Shown here: positions 24,526 to 32,246 of the stretch, one piece after another
Layout of the letters: every line of letters starts with the position of its first letter
Numbering within the stretch: position 1 is the stretch's first letter
Assembly (NCBI GenBank): GCA_945889715.1
Contig: CAMDCI010000002.1
Location: 1-47,704, forward strand
Direction: 5' to 3'
Source: Bifidobacterium breve
GTDB taxonomy: Bacteria > Actinomycetota > Acidimicrobiia > Acidimicrobiales > Ilumatobacteraceae
DNA length: 47,704 nucleotides
Notes under the pieces: model-generated
Told to the model about the DNA's origin: nothing
Database searches by the model: none
Seen by the model: only the letters and a program-made list of their open reading frames with translations
Made by a program: the position numbers and the translations under genes

Positions 24526-24977
24526 GAAATCCCAGTTCCTGTATTCAAATGCGCCGAAGTATCACCATGAGCGTCGACAAGCATGATGCGTTGAGAAAAT
24601 GCCCATTCGCCTTGCGCATTTTTTACAAATTCGTCGTGATAACGCCCCGATGCCACAACCTGTAACGGTAATTCATCAAGCACATTTTGTAGAACTGTAA
24701 ATTGCGAGCGGGTTCGGACCGAGCTCGGAGAGTCTGCTTCAAGAATTGTGTTGGTCACGAGGTGTTTGGTTCGTGGGATCCCCTCGTAAGTCTTCACGAA
24801 ATGGTGTAATACGGCCCCAACCTGAGTTCCAGGAACCGGCGATTGATCTGGCCCAGCCATGTAAACCGGCGCTTCTCCAAAAAGTTTGGACACCCCATCA
24901 AAATCACCGGCATCAATACGCTCGGCGTACGAGTACAACAAATTGAGGATTGCTCTTTCATCTCCGTAATTCAGCAT
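24522..24977 (-). CDS. SnoaL/NTF2-like protein, first gene of the six-gene operon
   Basis: A 151-residue NTF2-like protein (SnoaL_4 style) with DERAILNLLYSYAERIDAGD and KLFGEAPVYM at the N-terminus and a sheet including VVASGRYHDEFVKNAQGEW. The ORF track starts at 24995 with TTG, inside the palindrome; ATG 24977 (MLNYGDE) is a better start and leaves a 31-base divergent gap. It shares ATGA with the truncated SDR gene. Proteins of this fold bind hydrophobic ligands and may isomerise or hydrate ketones. It is only distantly like the SnoaL protein at 18225. Confidence 0.75.
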   Translation of the reverse strand: MLNYGDERAILNLLYSYAERIDAGDFDGVSKLFGEAPVYMAGPDQSPVPGTQVGAVLHHFVKTYEGIPRTKHLVTNTILEADSPSSVRTRSQFTVLQNVLDELPLQVVASGRYHDEFVKNAQGEWAFSQRIMLVDAHGDTSAHLNTGTGIS

Positions 24978-24982
24978 GTTGA

Positions 24983-25003
24983 CACCGTAGACCAACTACG
25001 GTG
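24983..25003. promoter_or_regulatory. Perfect 21-bp palindrome between divergent starts
   Basis: CACCGTAG-ACCAA-CTACGGTG has perfect 8-base arms. It fills most of the 31-base space between the leftward ATG at 24977 and the rightward GTG at 25009. It is placed to control both directions and is the strongest operator candidate in the window. The gap is so short that both transcripts must begin inside or very near it, so they may be nearly leaderless or start within the opposite gene. Confidence 0.65.
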
Positions 25004-25008
25004 AAGGT

Positions 25009-25866
25009 GTGGCTGACAACATTGAAGATCCCACCCCTATTGGCAACGTGTGGCCGATGGCGGGCGAACAAACCGACGAACTCGTGCGCGCGGCTTTCCC
25101 CTTACGACTCGGACTCGCCGAAGGCAAAGTAGCGCTCGTGACCGGTGCAGGACGCGGTATTGGTGAAGCCACTGCCCGACTCTTCGCAGTCGAGGGGGCT
25201 GCCGTCGTCGTTTGTGACATCGACGGAGATGCGGCTCAGGCCGTCGTTCGGTCAATTCAAGAACGTGGTGGCGAAGCATTCGCGGTGGCAGCCGACCTCA
25301 CCAAAGAAGACGACGTCGCCGCTGTTATTAACTCGGCGATCGACAATTACGGTCGACTTGACTGTGCGGTCAATAATGCCGGCGTCAGTGGAAGGTTCGG
25401 TTCATTTATCGACCTTCCGTTGCATGAGTGGCAACACATGATCAATGCCAATCTCACAAGTGTCTTTTTGTGTCTCAAGTACGAACTCGGCGTTATGGCA
25501 GCCCAAGGTTCTGGGGCAATCGTCAACGTGTCTTCTGGCGCCGGTGTCGTTGCGGCTCCTGGTTTGCCTCACTACACCGCAGCCAAGCATGGCGTGCTCG
25601 GTCTCACCAAGTGTGCAGCGCAAGAGTTTGCCGCTAAAGGCGTGCGTGTGAACGCGATTCTGCCTGGCACAACGCGCACTCCGATGATTGAGGGATTCAT
25701 CAACGGTGATCCCAAGATCGAAAAGATGGTCAGCCGCGGAATCGGTCGTGGGTATTTAGGTGAGCCATCCGAAATTGCCGAATCAGCCGTTTGGCTATGC
25801 AGTGATCGAGCCAGTTTTGTATGTGGCGAATCATTGTTGGTTGACGGTGCAACTGTCTGTCGCTAA
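25009..25866 (+). CDS. SDR-family oxidoreductase with N-terminal extension
   Basis: A 285-residue SDR with a 37-residue extension before the Rossmann fold (GNVWPMAGE, RAAFPLRLG). It has TGAGRGIG at 45-52, NNAG at 122-125, and the catalytic Ser176, Tyr189 and Lys193 (YTAAK). It starts with GTG 25009 just beyond the 21-bp palindrome and diverges from the six-gene operon, so the two are probably coregulated. It is convergent with the racemase gene, 7 bases away. The sequence is close to classical 3-oxoacyl reductase or hydroxysteroid dehydrogenases; which one cannot be told by eye. Confidence 0.83.
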   Translation: MADNIEDPTPIGNVWPMAGEQTDELVRAAFPLRLGLAEGKVALVTGAGRGIGEATARLFAVEGAAVVVCDIDGDAAQAVVRSIQERGGEAFAVAADLTKEDDVAAVINSAIDNYGRLDCAVNNAGVSGRFGSFIDLPLHEWQHMINANLTSVFLCLKYELGVMAAQGSGAIVNVSSGAGVVAAPGLPHYTAAKHGVLGLTKCAAQEFAAKGVRVNAILPGTTRTPMIEGFINGDPKIEKMVSRGIGRGYLGEPSEIAESAVWLCSDRASFVCGESLLVDGATVCR

Positions 25867-25873
25867 ATAATCG

Positions 25874-26977
25874 TTACGCCCAGGACGACAGAACTTCGGC
25901 CACGCTGTGTTGGCCAGAATGACACGGGACTCCAGCTTTCGCTTCAGTGCGTGAAAAACGCGGTGCTGCTTGAGCCTGAACAACTCCGTTGATCGTCACA
26001 ACCGTTCCCCGTGCCGCAGTGTGAGGATGCGTTGTGACTTCACTCGGCGACAGCACGGGCGCGAAGCACGCATCTGATCCATCAAAGATGGCTTCCCATT
26101 CAGCACGCGTCTTTGAGCGAAAAACTTCGGCCATACGTTCTTTCGCGGCTAGCCAAACTTTGCGATTGTTCTGTTCGGCCGGTTGCAGCAAAGCATCATC
26201 AGTAACACCGAGACGGTGTACAAGTTCAGCATAAAACTGTGGCTCAATCGCTCCAACTGACACCCATTTGTGATCGGAAGTTTCGTAGACGTTATAGAAA
26301 TGAGACCCACCATCAAGGTGATTCGTTCCGCGTTCGCCCCAAAATCCATTCGTAAACGCCGAGAAAAATGGTCCGAGAATCATCGCTGCACCATCGACCA
26401 TCGCTGCGTCAATCACCTGTCCACGTCCGCTGCTGAAACGTTCAACAACTGCGCAAGCAACTCCCATTGCCAATACCAAACCGCCACCGGCAAAGTCGCC
26501 AAGCAAATTGATTGGTGGAGTGGGTGGCTGACCCTCGTAACCAATGAGATGCAACGCGCCCGACAACGAGATGTAATCAATGTCGTGCCCTGCCGTATGG
26601 GCCAACGGCCCGTCTTGTCCCCAGCCTGTCATACGGCCGTAAATCATCCGTGGATTACGTTCACGTACAACATCAGGTCCGATACCGAGACGCTCGCATA
26701 CACCTGGTCGAAATGGATCAATGAATGCATCAGCCTTGTCGGTGAGGTCAAGCAAAGTCGCGATATCTGTTGGGCTCTTTAAGTCGAGTGCGATACTGCG
26801 CTTTCCACGCATCATCGGATTTGTCGGCAGACGATCGCGATTGACGCGCGCTGCGACTTCGGGCCGTTCAACTGCAATGACATCAGCACCAAGATCAGCC
26901 AAAATCATCGCGCCGTATGGTCCTGGTCCTTGACCAACTAGTTCAATGACACGAATTCCTTGAAGTGGACCAGCCAT
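25874..26977 (-). CDS. Alpha-methylacyl-CoA racemase (CaiB/BaiF family)
   Basis: A 367-residue family III CoA-transferase-fold protein of the AMACR/MCR type. It keeps the racemase catalytic residues by rough alignment with mycobacterial MCR: His127 (AHTAG), Asp161 (LLGDFAGGG) and Glu245 (AIEPQFY). It inverts the C25 methyl centre of 26-carboxyl side chains as CoA thioesters so that only the (25S) form enters beta-oxidation. CYP142-type hydroxylation gives mainly the 25R product, so a racemase beside FadD19 makes biochemical sense. It lies 5 bases after FadD19, in the same operon. Length and start (ATG) are normal. Confidence 0.87.
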   Translation of the reverse strand: MAGPLQGIRVIELVGQGPGPYGAMILADLGADVIAVERPEVAARVNRDRLPTNPMMRGKRSIALDLKSPTDIATLLDLTDKADAFIDPFRPGVCERLGIGPDVVRERNPRMIYGRMTGWGQDGPLAHTAGHDIDYISLSGALHLIGYEGQPPTPPINLLGDFAGGGLVLAMGVACAVVERFSSGRGQVIDAAMVDGAAMILGPFFSAFTNGFWGERGTNHLDGGSHFYNVYETSDHKWVSVGAIEPQFYAELVHRLGVTDDALLQPAEQNNRKVWLAAKERMAEVFRSKTRAEWEAIFDGSDACFAPVLSPSEVTTHPHTAARGTVVTINGVVQAQAAPRFSRTEAKAGVPCHSGQHSVAEVLSSWA

Positions 26978-26982
26978 TATGT

Positions 26983-28557
26983 TCAGCCTTCGATACCCGC
27001 GTCGGTCATTGCCTGCTGCTTAGCCCAGCGATAATCACTCTTGCCGGCTGGCGAGCGCACCATCTGATCAACCAATGTGAGTTGACGCGGTACCTTGTAG
27101 CCCGCAACATGAGCACGGCAATGTTCTTGCACGCTTTCTAACGTTGGTGACGTACCAGGGCGAGCCTGCACAACTGCCGCGACACGTTCTCCCCAACGAT
27201 CATCGGGAATTCCAACGACGACAGCATCAAACACTTCGGGGTGTGCCTTCAGTGCATTCTCAACTTCTTCGGGGAAAATCTTTTCACCACCGCTATTGAT
27301 GCAGACTGAACCGCGACCGATCAAGGTAATCGTTCCATCTTCTTCAAGACGAGCGAAGTCGCCAGGGATTGCGTAACGCCTTCCATCAGGTGCAGTTACA
27401 AATGTCGCGGCCGTCTTTTCTGGGTCTTTGTGATAACGCAACGGAATGTTTCCGGCACGCGCCAGTCGACCCATTTCGCCCGGTTTCACTGGCAACAAAT
27501 CATCGCCAAGTACTACTGAGTCTCGTCCAGCCTTAATTGTCGGGCCGCCCTTTGATTGCATGCCTTTGCCAACCATCGTGATGCCATTGGCGCCGCCTTC
27601 GCTTGAACCAACCGCATCGGTGATCACAACGTTCGGGAAAAGATCAATGAATTGTTCCTTGCATGATTGCGAAAAGAGAACAGCGCTTGAACTGACTGCA
27701 AAAAGTGACGAGAGTTCATGCTTGTCAGTGTTGGCAGCGACGTAGTCGAGCAATGGTCGAGCCATCGCATCTCCGGTGATCATGATCAAGTTGGCTTTTT
27801 CGTTTTCGACGGTGCTCCACACGTCTTCGGGATCGAACTTGCCTCGCAAAACAACCTTGTTGCCCACAAAACTTTGGGCCATCACGCTCCATTGCGAAGC
27901 ACCATGCATCAACGGGGGTAATGGGTACGACACCAATGGGAAACCGTTGCGGCCCTTTTCAACGAAACCTTCTGGAGACGAAACTTTGTCTCCAGTCATG
28001 ATGTCGATACCGCCACCGAGAGCCATCACCACATCGCCATGGCGCCACACAACGCCCTTGGGCATTCCGGTAGTGCCACCCGTGAACAAGAGGTAGATGT
28101 CGTCATCTGAACGGGGGGCAAAATCGCGTATCTCACTATTGCTGCCCAAAACCTTTTCGTAATCATCGCCAATGATGAGCATCGGCAACTGTGGGGCGAC
28201 CGAACGAGCGCGATCAACATATTCGGGTTCGACGATGAGAAACGTCAGATCGGCGTTGTCAAAAAGGTACGCAAGTTCATCTTCAACATAGCGATAGTTG
28301 ATATTCACCCAAACCGCGCGGATCTTAAAAATCGCCCACAGCGCCTCTACCCACTCAACACGATTCAGCGCGTAGATGCCCACATGATCACCGGGCTTAA
28401 TCCCTTGTGATTGCAAATGGTGCGCCAACTGATTGGCGCGACGATCCATCTCGGCGAAAGTGCGACGGGCGCGTTCGTCCACGATGTAATCGCGGTCTGG
28501 CCATTCATCAGCCGCAGCTTCAAAGAGGTCGGCGAGGTTATAAGTCGTTGCTGGCAT
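26983..28557 (-). CDS. fadD19: FadD19-like steroid side-chain acyl-CoA ligase
   Basis: A 524-residue AMP-forming ligase that strongly resembles mycobacterial FadD19. Shared landmarks are TGGTTGMPKG (159-168), NINYRYVEDELAYLFDNAD, ITGDAMARPL, GRGSVCINSGGEK, and the C-terminal SPAGKSDYRWAK with the catalytic lysine. FadD19 activates C26 (and C24-branched) steroid carboxylates in the cytoplasm to begin side-chain beta-oxidation. It is divergent from an EchA19-like gene, the same relationship as Rv3515c and Rv3516 in M. tuberculosis. The racemase gene follows 5 bases downstream. Confidence 0.87.
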   Translation of the reverse strand: MPATTYNLADLFEAAADEWPDRDYIVDERARRTFAEMDRRANQLAHHLQSQGIKPGDHVGIYALNRVEWVEALWAIFKIRAVWVNINYRYVEDELAYLFDNADLTFLIVEPEYVDRARSVAPQLPMLIIGDDYEKVLGSNSEIRDFAPRSDDDIYLLFTGGTTGMPKGVVWRHGDVVMALGGGIDIMTGDKVSSPEGFVEKGRNGFPLVSYPLPPLMHGASQWSVMAQSFVGNKVVLRGKFDPEDVWSTVENEKANLIMITGDAMARPLLDYVAANTDKHELSSLFAVSSSAVLFSQSCKEQFIDLFPNVVITDAVGSSEGGANGITMVGKGMQSKGGPTIKAGRDSVVLGDDLLPVKPGEMGRLARAGNIPLRYHKDPEKTAATFVTAPDGRRYAIPGDFARLEEDGTITLIGRGSVCINSGGEKIFPEEVENALKAHPEVFDAVVVGIPDDRWGERVAAVVQARPGTSPTLESVQEHCRAHVAGYKVPRQLTLVDQMVRSPAGKSDYRWAKQQAMTDAGIEG

Positions 28558-28561
28558 ATGT

Positions 28562-28575
28562 GTGTGCTATCACAC
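28562..28575. promoter_or_regulatory. Short palindrome in the fadD19/echA19 divergent gap
   Basis: GTGTG-CTAT-CACAC, with perfect 5-base arms, lies five bases upstream of the fadD19 start in the 95-base divergent gap. It could be an operator or part of the fadD19 promoter. Nothing else in the gap stands out except the echA19 leader with its strong ribosome-binding site TAAGGAGAAATT. The match is short, so chance is possible. Confidence 0.35.
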
Positions 28576-28652
28576 TGCCGTCGATGAAGCCGAACCACCG
28601 CGCTTCGTAGTAGAAGATAAGGGAGCAATTTCATATCTACTAAGGAGAAATT

Positions 28653-29453
28653 ATGTCTGGCACCGAGCATCTCTTAACCGAAGTGGTGGGGCACACATTG
28701 GTCGTCACCATGAATCGACCCGAAGCCAAGAACGCCCTCAGCCCCGCAATGATCGTGGGCTTGGCCGATGCTTGGGTTCGACTCAACGAGGACGACGACA
28801 TCCGCTGTGCGATCTTGACTGGGTCTGGCGGGTCTTTCTGCACTGGCATGGATCTCAAGGCCCGCGCCAATGACGATGCCGGTCCCAACCCCTACCAAGA
28901 GCGCTGGGCGGCCGACCCCGATCTGCACTGGAAGGCACTGTTGCGGCACTACCGCATTCGTAAACCGTTGATCGCTGCCGTTGAGGGATACGCCGTCGCT
29001 GGTGGCACTGAGATCTTGCAAGCAACTCATCTTCGTGTGGCTGGCGAGAGCGCGACGTTTGGAGTGTTCGAAGCGAAGCGTGGATTGTTTCCTGTCGGCG
29101 GAAGCACGGTTCGATTGCAGCGTCAGATCGGATACACCAATGCGCTCGAGATGTTGCTCACTGCACGCGGATACACGGCGGCTGAAGCCAAAGAAATCGG
29201 TTTGATCGGACACGTGGTGCCCGATGGCCAAGCGTTGACGAAGGCTCTGGAGTTGGCTGAGATGATTTGTGCGAATGGTCCGCTCGCAGTCGAGGCAATC
29301 TTGAAGTCGGTACAAGAAACTGCGGCGATGCCCGAAGCCGAAGCACTCAAGCTTGAGTTTGAAATCGGCTGGCCGATCTTTGCGACGAACGATTCAAAAG
29401 AGGGGCCCCGGGCGTTCGCCGAAAAGCGCTCCCCCAACTGGACCCGCACCTGA
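28653..29453 (+). CDS. echA19: EchA19-like enoyl-CoA hydratase
   Basis: A 266-residue crotonase with both family glutamates, Glu120 (AGGTEILQ) and Glu140 (FGVFEAKRG), and oxyanion loops around FCTGMDLKA. It closely resembles mycobacterial EchA19, for example in GHVVPDGQALTKALELA and KEGPRAFAEKR. EchA19 hydrates the side-chain enoyl-CoA of cholesterol intermediates in beta-oxidation. It has one of the best ribosome-binding sites in the window (TAAGGAGAAATT-ATG), is divergent from fadD19, and is followed by a hairpin terminator. It is the only rightward gene of the side-chain block. Confidence 0.87.
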   Translation: MSGTEHLLTEVVGHTLVVTMNRPEAKNALSPAMIVGLADAWVRLNEDDDIRCAILTGSGGSFCTGMDLKARANDDAGPNPYQERWAADPDLHWKALLRHYRIRKPLIAAVEGYAVAGGTEILQATHLRVAGESATFGVFEAKRGLFPVGGSTVRLQRQIGYTNALEMLLTARGYTAAEAKEIGLIGHVVPDGQALTKALELAEMICANGPLAVEAILKSVQETAAMPEAEALKLEFEIGWPIFATNDSKEGPRAFAEKRSPNWTRT

Positions 29454-29479
29454 CCTGACCATTTCCTACCACTTTGGAA

Positions 29480-29506
29480 TTTGGCTGCCGCCTAGCGGCA
29501 GCCAAA
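29480..29506. terminator. Bidirectional hairpin terminator between echA19 and ltp3
   Basis: TTTGGCTGCCGC-CTA-GCGGCAGCCAAA is a perfect 12-base stem with a 3-base loop, lying between convergent genes (echA19 ends at 29453, the thiolase-like gene at 29532). An outer pair, CCACTT (29469-29474) and AAGTGG (29512-29517), can extend it. A T-rich run (GGAATTTTACTCTTT) follows on the plus strand. The stem works in either direction. Confidence 0.8.
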
Positions 29507-29531
29507 CACCTAAGTGGCGGAATTTTACTCT

Positions 29532-30689
29532 TTAGGGTTTGGTGGAGGAGACGAGCCACATCGCGAAGAACTGGCTTCCGCCGCCATACGCGTGCCCAAC
29601 GGCCTTCTTAGCACCATCAATCTGATGCTCGCCGGCCTTACCCATCACTTGCATCGCCGCCTCACCGAATCGCAGCATTCCCGATGCACCAATCGGATTA
29701 CTCGACAGCACTCCGCCCGACGGATTGATCGGTAGCGATCCACCCATTTCAGTGATGCCATCTTCAACCCAGCGCCAGCCTTCGTTGCGCGGAGCAAATC
29801 CCAAGTTCTCTAGCCACATCGGCTCGAACCAAGCGAACGGCACATACATCTCAACGACGTCGATTTCTTCAGCAGGATTCTTGATTCCGGCCTTACGCCA
29901 CAAATCAGCTGCGCACATTTCGCCAGCCACCGGACTCACTTGCTCACGTCCAGCGAACGCGGTCGGCTCACTGCGCATCGCCGTCGCGTGCACCCAAGCT
30001 TTACGTCCCGCATGCTTGTCGGCTCGCTCTTCGCTCATCAACACCAACGCCATTGCACCATCACTTGACGGACAGGTTTCGATAAAACGAATCGGATCCC
30101 ACAACATCGGAGTCTCAAGCGCCTTCTCGAGCGTCCAATCGGGTTCATGCAAATGTGCATATGGGTTCTTACACGCATTCGTGCGATCTTTCACTGCAAC
30201 CATCGCACCGATGTGCTTGGGGGCTCCAGAACGACCGATGTATCCACGCACAATCGGCGAGAAGTAACCGCCAGCGCCAGCATGCACTGGCATACCGAAC
30301 GGGATCGGCACGCTCAGCGCCCACATCGCATTGCCGTCGCTTTGCTTTTCAAAGCCGATTGTCAAAACTGTTCCGTGAATTCCGGCCATCACATGTTGCG
30401 CTGCAACAATTGCTGTTGATCCACCTACAGAACCAGCCGTGTGAACACGGAACACCGGCTTGCCATGAGCGGCCAAGGCATCGGCCAGCCACAGTTCGGG
30501 CATTGCGACACCTTCAAGTGAATCTGGTGCCTTACCAATCACAATCGCATCGACATCAGCGATCGTGATGTTGGCATCAGCCAACGCACGGTCGACTGCC
30601 TCGCGCACCAAACCTGCAATTGAAACATCAGCACGACAAGCAGCGTGCTTAGTTTGACCTACTCCGACGACTGCACAAAGTTCAGCCAT
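29532..30689 (-). CDS. ltp3: Ltp3-like SCPx/thiolase-fold protein without the nucleophilic cysteine
   Basis: A 385-residue thiolase-superfamily protein (SCP-x/lipid-transfer type). Where a thiolase has its nucleophilic Cys, it reads HTAGSVGGSTA (83-93). The C-terminal NPSGGVLSSNPIGASG and HAYGGGSQFF keep the family layout. Ltp3 is required in Rhodococcus for degrading C24-branched sterol side chains and probably cleaves C-C bonds as an aldolase instead of acting as a thiolase. The ORF track starts at 30878, inside the previous gene; ATG 30689 lies one base past the upstream stop. Its length matches mycobacterial Ltp3 (about 394). The missing Cys is seen directly; the aldolase role is inference. 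Confidence 0.78.
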   Translation of the reverse strand: MAELCAVVGVGQTKHAACRADVSIAGLVREAVDRALADANITIADVDAIVIGKAPDSLEGVAMPELWLADALAAHGKPVFRVHTAGSVGGSTAIVAAQHVMAGIHGTVLTIGFEKQSDGNAMWALSVPIPFGMPVHAGAGGYFSPIVRGYIGRSGAPKHIGAMVAVKDRTNACKNPYAHLHEPDWTLEKALETPMLWDPIRFIETCPSSDGAMALVLMSEERADKHAGRKAWVHATAMRSEPTAFAGREQVSPVAGEMCAADLWRKAGIKNPAEEIDVVEMYVPFAWFEPMWLENLGFAPRNEGWRWVEDGITEMGGSLPINPSGGVLSSNPIGASGMLRFGEAAMQVMGKAGEHQIDGAKKAVGHAYGGGSQFFAMWLVSSTKP

Positions 30690-30690
30690 G

Positions 30691-31749
30691 TCACTCACCT
30701 TCCATGACGCATACCAAATTTTGTTGCAACATTGGTCCACTTGTGCAGTGAGCCAAAACTCGATCGGCCGCACCAGCAAAAATGCTTTCGGCCGCTTCAG
30801 CGAAACGCGCAAGACCTGCGGCCATCGCCGGGTTCGCCACCAATGCTCCACCACTTGGGTTGATATGAGTTGATTCACTCAAACCCATTGCGTTTCGCAA
30901 CAGCAACTCTTGATGTGTATACGGGGCATGAAGCTCGGCAACATCAATACGGTCTTTAGCGACTCCTGCTTTTTGGGCCGCGATCGCTGCTGAAGAACTT
31001 TCGATCATTGAACGAGCACCCAAACGTTGCGTATCAATGCGGTGATCAATTCCGCGAATCCATGCCGGACGTTCGGCTAAACGACGTGCAACATCGCCAG
31101 CGGCTAAGACAACTGCGTTGCACCCGTCTACCGGAGTCGCGCAGTCGTGCGCACGCAACGGATTCAGTGTGTACGGCATCGCCAACAAATCGTCGACCGA
31201 CTCATTGCCTTTCGTAAAGGCAATCGTGTTGTTATGCGCATCACGTCGGCTTCGGGCAGCAACTTCGGCCATCTGTCGTTCAGTGACAACGCCAGCTTCG
31301 AGACATGCTCGGGCTTGCAGTGCAGCCAACGCATCGAAACCGGGCTTGAGCGGCGCCACCATGTACGGGTCGGTTTGCAAACTGAGAATTTGGTCAATTG
31401 GTCCTGATGTTGATTTTCCATTTGAGAAAACAAGAGCAACATCAACTTCGCCAGTTTGAATTTTCACCCATGCTTCATACAAAGCAAAGGCACCATCGGC
31501 TTCAACGTGGCTTTCAATAATCGGCGGCCAAGCGCCAATTGCATCAACTGCGGCAACGAAGCTAAAAGGCTGACCACTCATGTAGTCACAAGATCCGTGA
31601 CACCAGAAGCCAATGTCACTACGTTCAATTCCGACTTTGTCAAGCAACTGTTGAATGACTGGCAACAGAATTTCGACTGATGTGAAGGTGCTATTTACTT
31701 CGCTCGGACGTTGAGCTGTTCCGACGATTGCAATATCTCGTAGCGCCAT
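30691..31749 (-). CDS. ltp4: Ltp4-like SCPx/thiolase-fold protein without the nucleophilic cysteine
   Basis: A 352-residue thiolase-like protein, nearly the length of mycobacterial Ltp4 (about 354). The usual nucleophile position reads ESHVEADGAFALYEA, with Asp85 about where Cys should be. The active-site His loop NPSGGALVANP and the C-terminal HCTSG motif are present. Its ATG overlaps the upstream DUF35 stop by one base (TGATG), and it precedes ltp3 by one base. The order DUF35-ltp4-ltp3 matches Rv3521-Rv3522-Rv3523. Ltp3 and Ltp4 probably form a heteromer with the DUF35 proteins. The activity is likely side-chain C-C cleavage. Confidence 0.78.
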   Translation of the reverse strand: MALRDIAIVGTAQRPSEVNSTFTSVEILLPVIQQLLDKVGIERSDIGFWCHGSCDYMSGQPFSFVAAVDAIGAWPPIIESHVEADGAFALYEAWVKIQTGEVDVALVFSNGKSTSGPIDQILSLQTDPYMVAPLKPGFDALAALQARACLEAGVVTERQMAEVAARSRRDAHNNTIAFTKGNESVDDLLAMPYTLNPLRAHDCATPVDGCNAVVLAAGDVARRLAERPAWIRGIDHRIDTQRLGARSMIESSSAAIAAQKAGVAKDRIDVAELHAPYTHQELLLRNAMGLSESTHINPSGGALVANPAMAAGLARFAEAAESIFAGAADRVLAHCTSGPMLQQNLVCVMEGE

Positions 31750-32246
31750 CAGCTTGCTCCCGATTCTGAACCCATCACGCGGTCTGGTTCACCGGTGGGG
31801 CGAAAGTGTTGAATGTTTTCCAAACTGGGACCCCACTCAGATTTGTCTTTCCACACTGGTTCAACGCGCATACCAATGCGCACATCTTCTGCTTCGCACT
31901 CTTGAATGAGGTGCTGCATCGAGATGTCAGCACCGTCAAGCAAAATTTGCGCAGCCACATACGGTAATTTAATTTTTTGTCCTAAGAACGGAACGTTGAC
32001 GATGCAAAAAGTTGTGATCGTCCCCTTCGGTCCAACTTCAACATCGCCAGCCAAAATTTTGGCGCACTTCGGACACACACCATTGCGCGGTGGGAAATAC
32101 ACCAGAGCACAACTCGGACAACGTTTGCCGACAAACTTGCCATTCATGAGACCTGCGAGGTGGCTTGTCGCATTAGGACCAGCTGACCAGTTGTAGGTCA
32201 CGCCAATTGGTTGACGAAGTCGTACCAATCCATCGGCTTCACTCAT
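31749..32246 (-). CDS. DUF35 OB-fold zinc-ribbon protein (Rv3521 C-terminal-like)
   Basis: A 165-residue acyl-CoA-associated OB-fold protein. It has a full zinc ribbon, KRCPSCALVYFPPRNGVCPKC, with both Cys pairs, followed by the OB barrel (FCIVNVPFLG, LPYVAAQILLDG). DUF35 partners bind thiolase-fold aldolases and are needed for activity (as ChsH2 is for Ltp2). It overlaps the previous DUF35 gene by ATGA and ltp4 by one base. With the upstream gene it corresponds to the two halves of a longer mycobacterial protein of about 300 residues (Rv3521). Confidence 0.8.
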   Translation of the reverse strand: MSEADGLVRLRQPIGVTYNWSAGPNATSHLAGLMNGKFVGKRCPSCALVYFPPRNGVCPKCAKILAGDVEVGPKGTITTFCIVNVPFLGQKIKLPYVAAQILLDGADISMQHLIQECEAEDVRIGMRVEPVWKDKSEWGPSLENIQHFRPTGEPDRVMGSESGAS

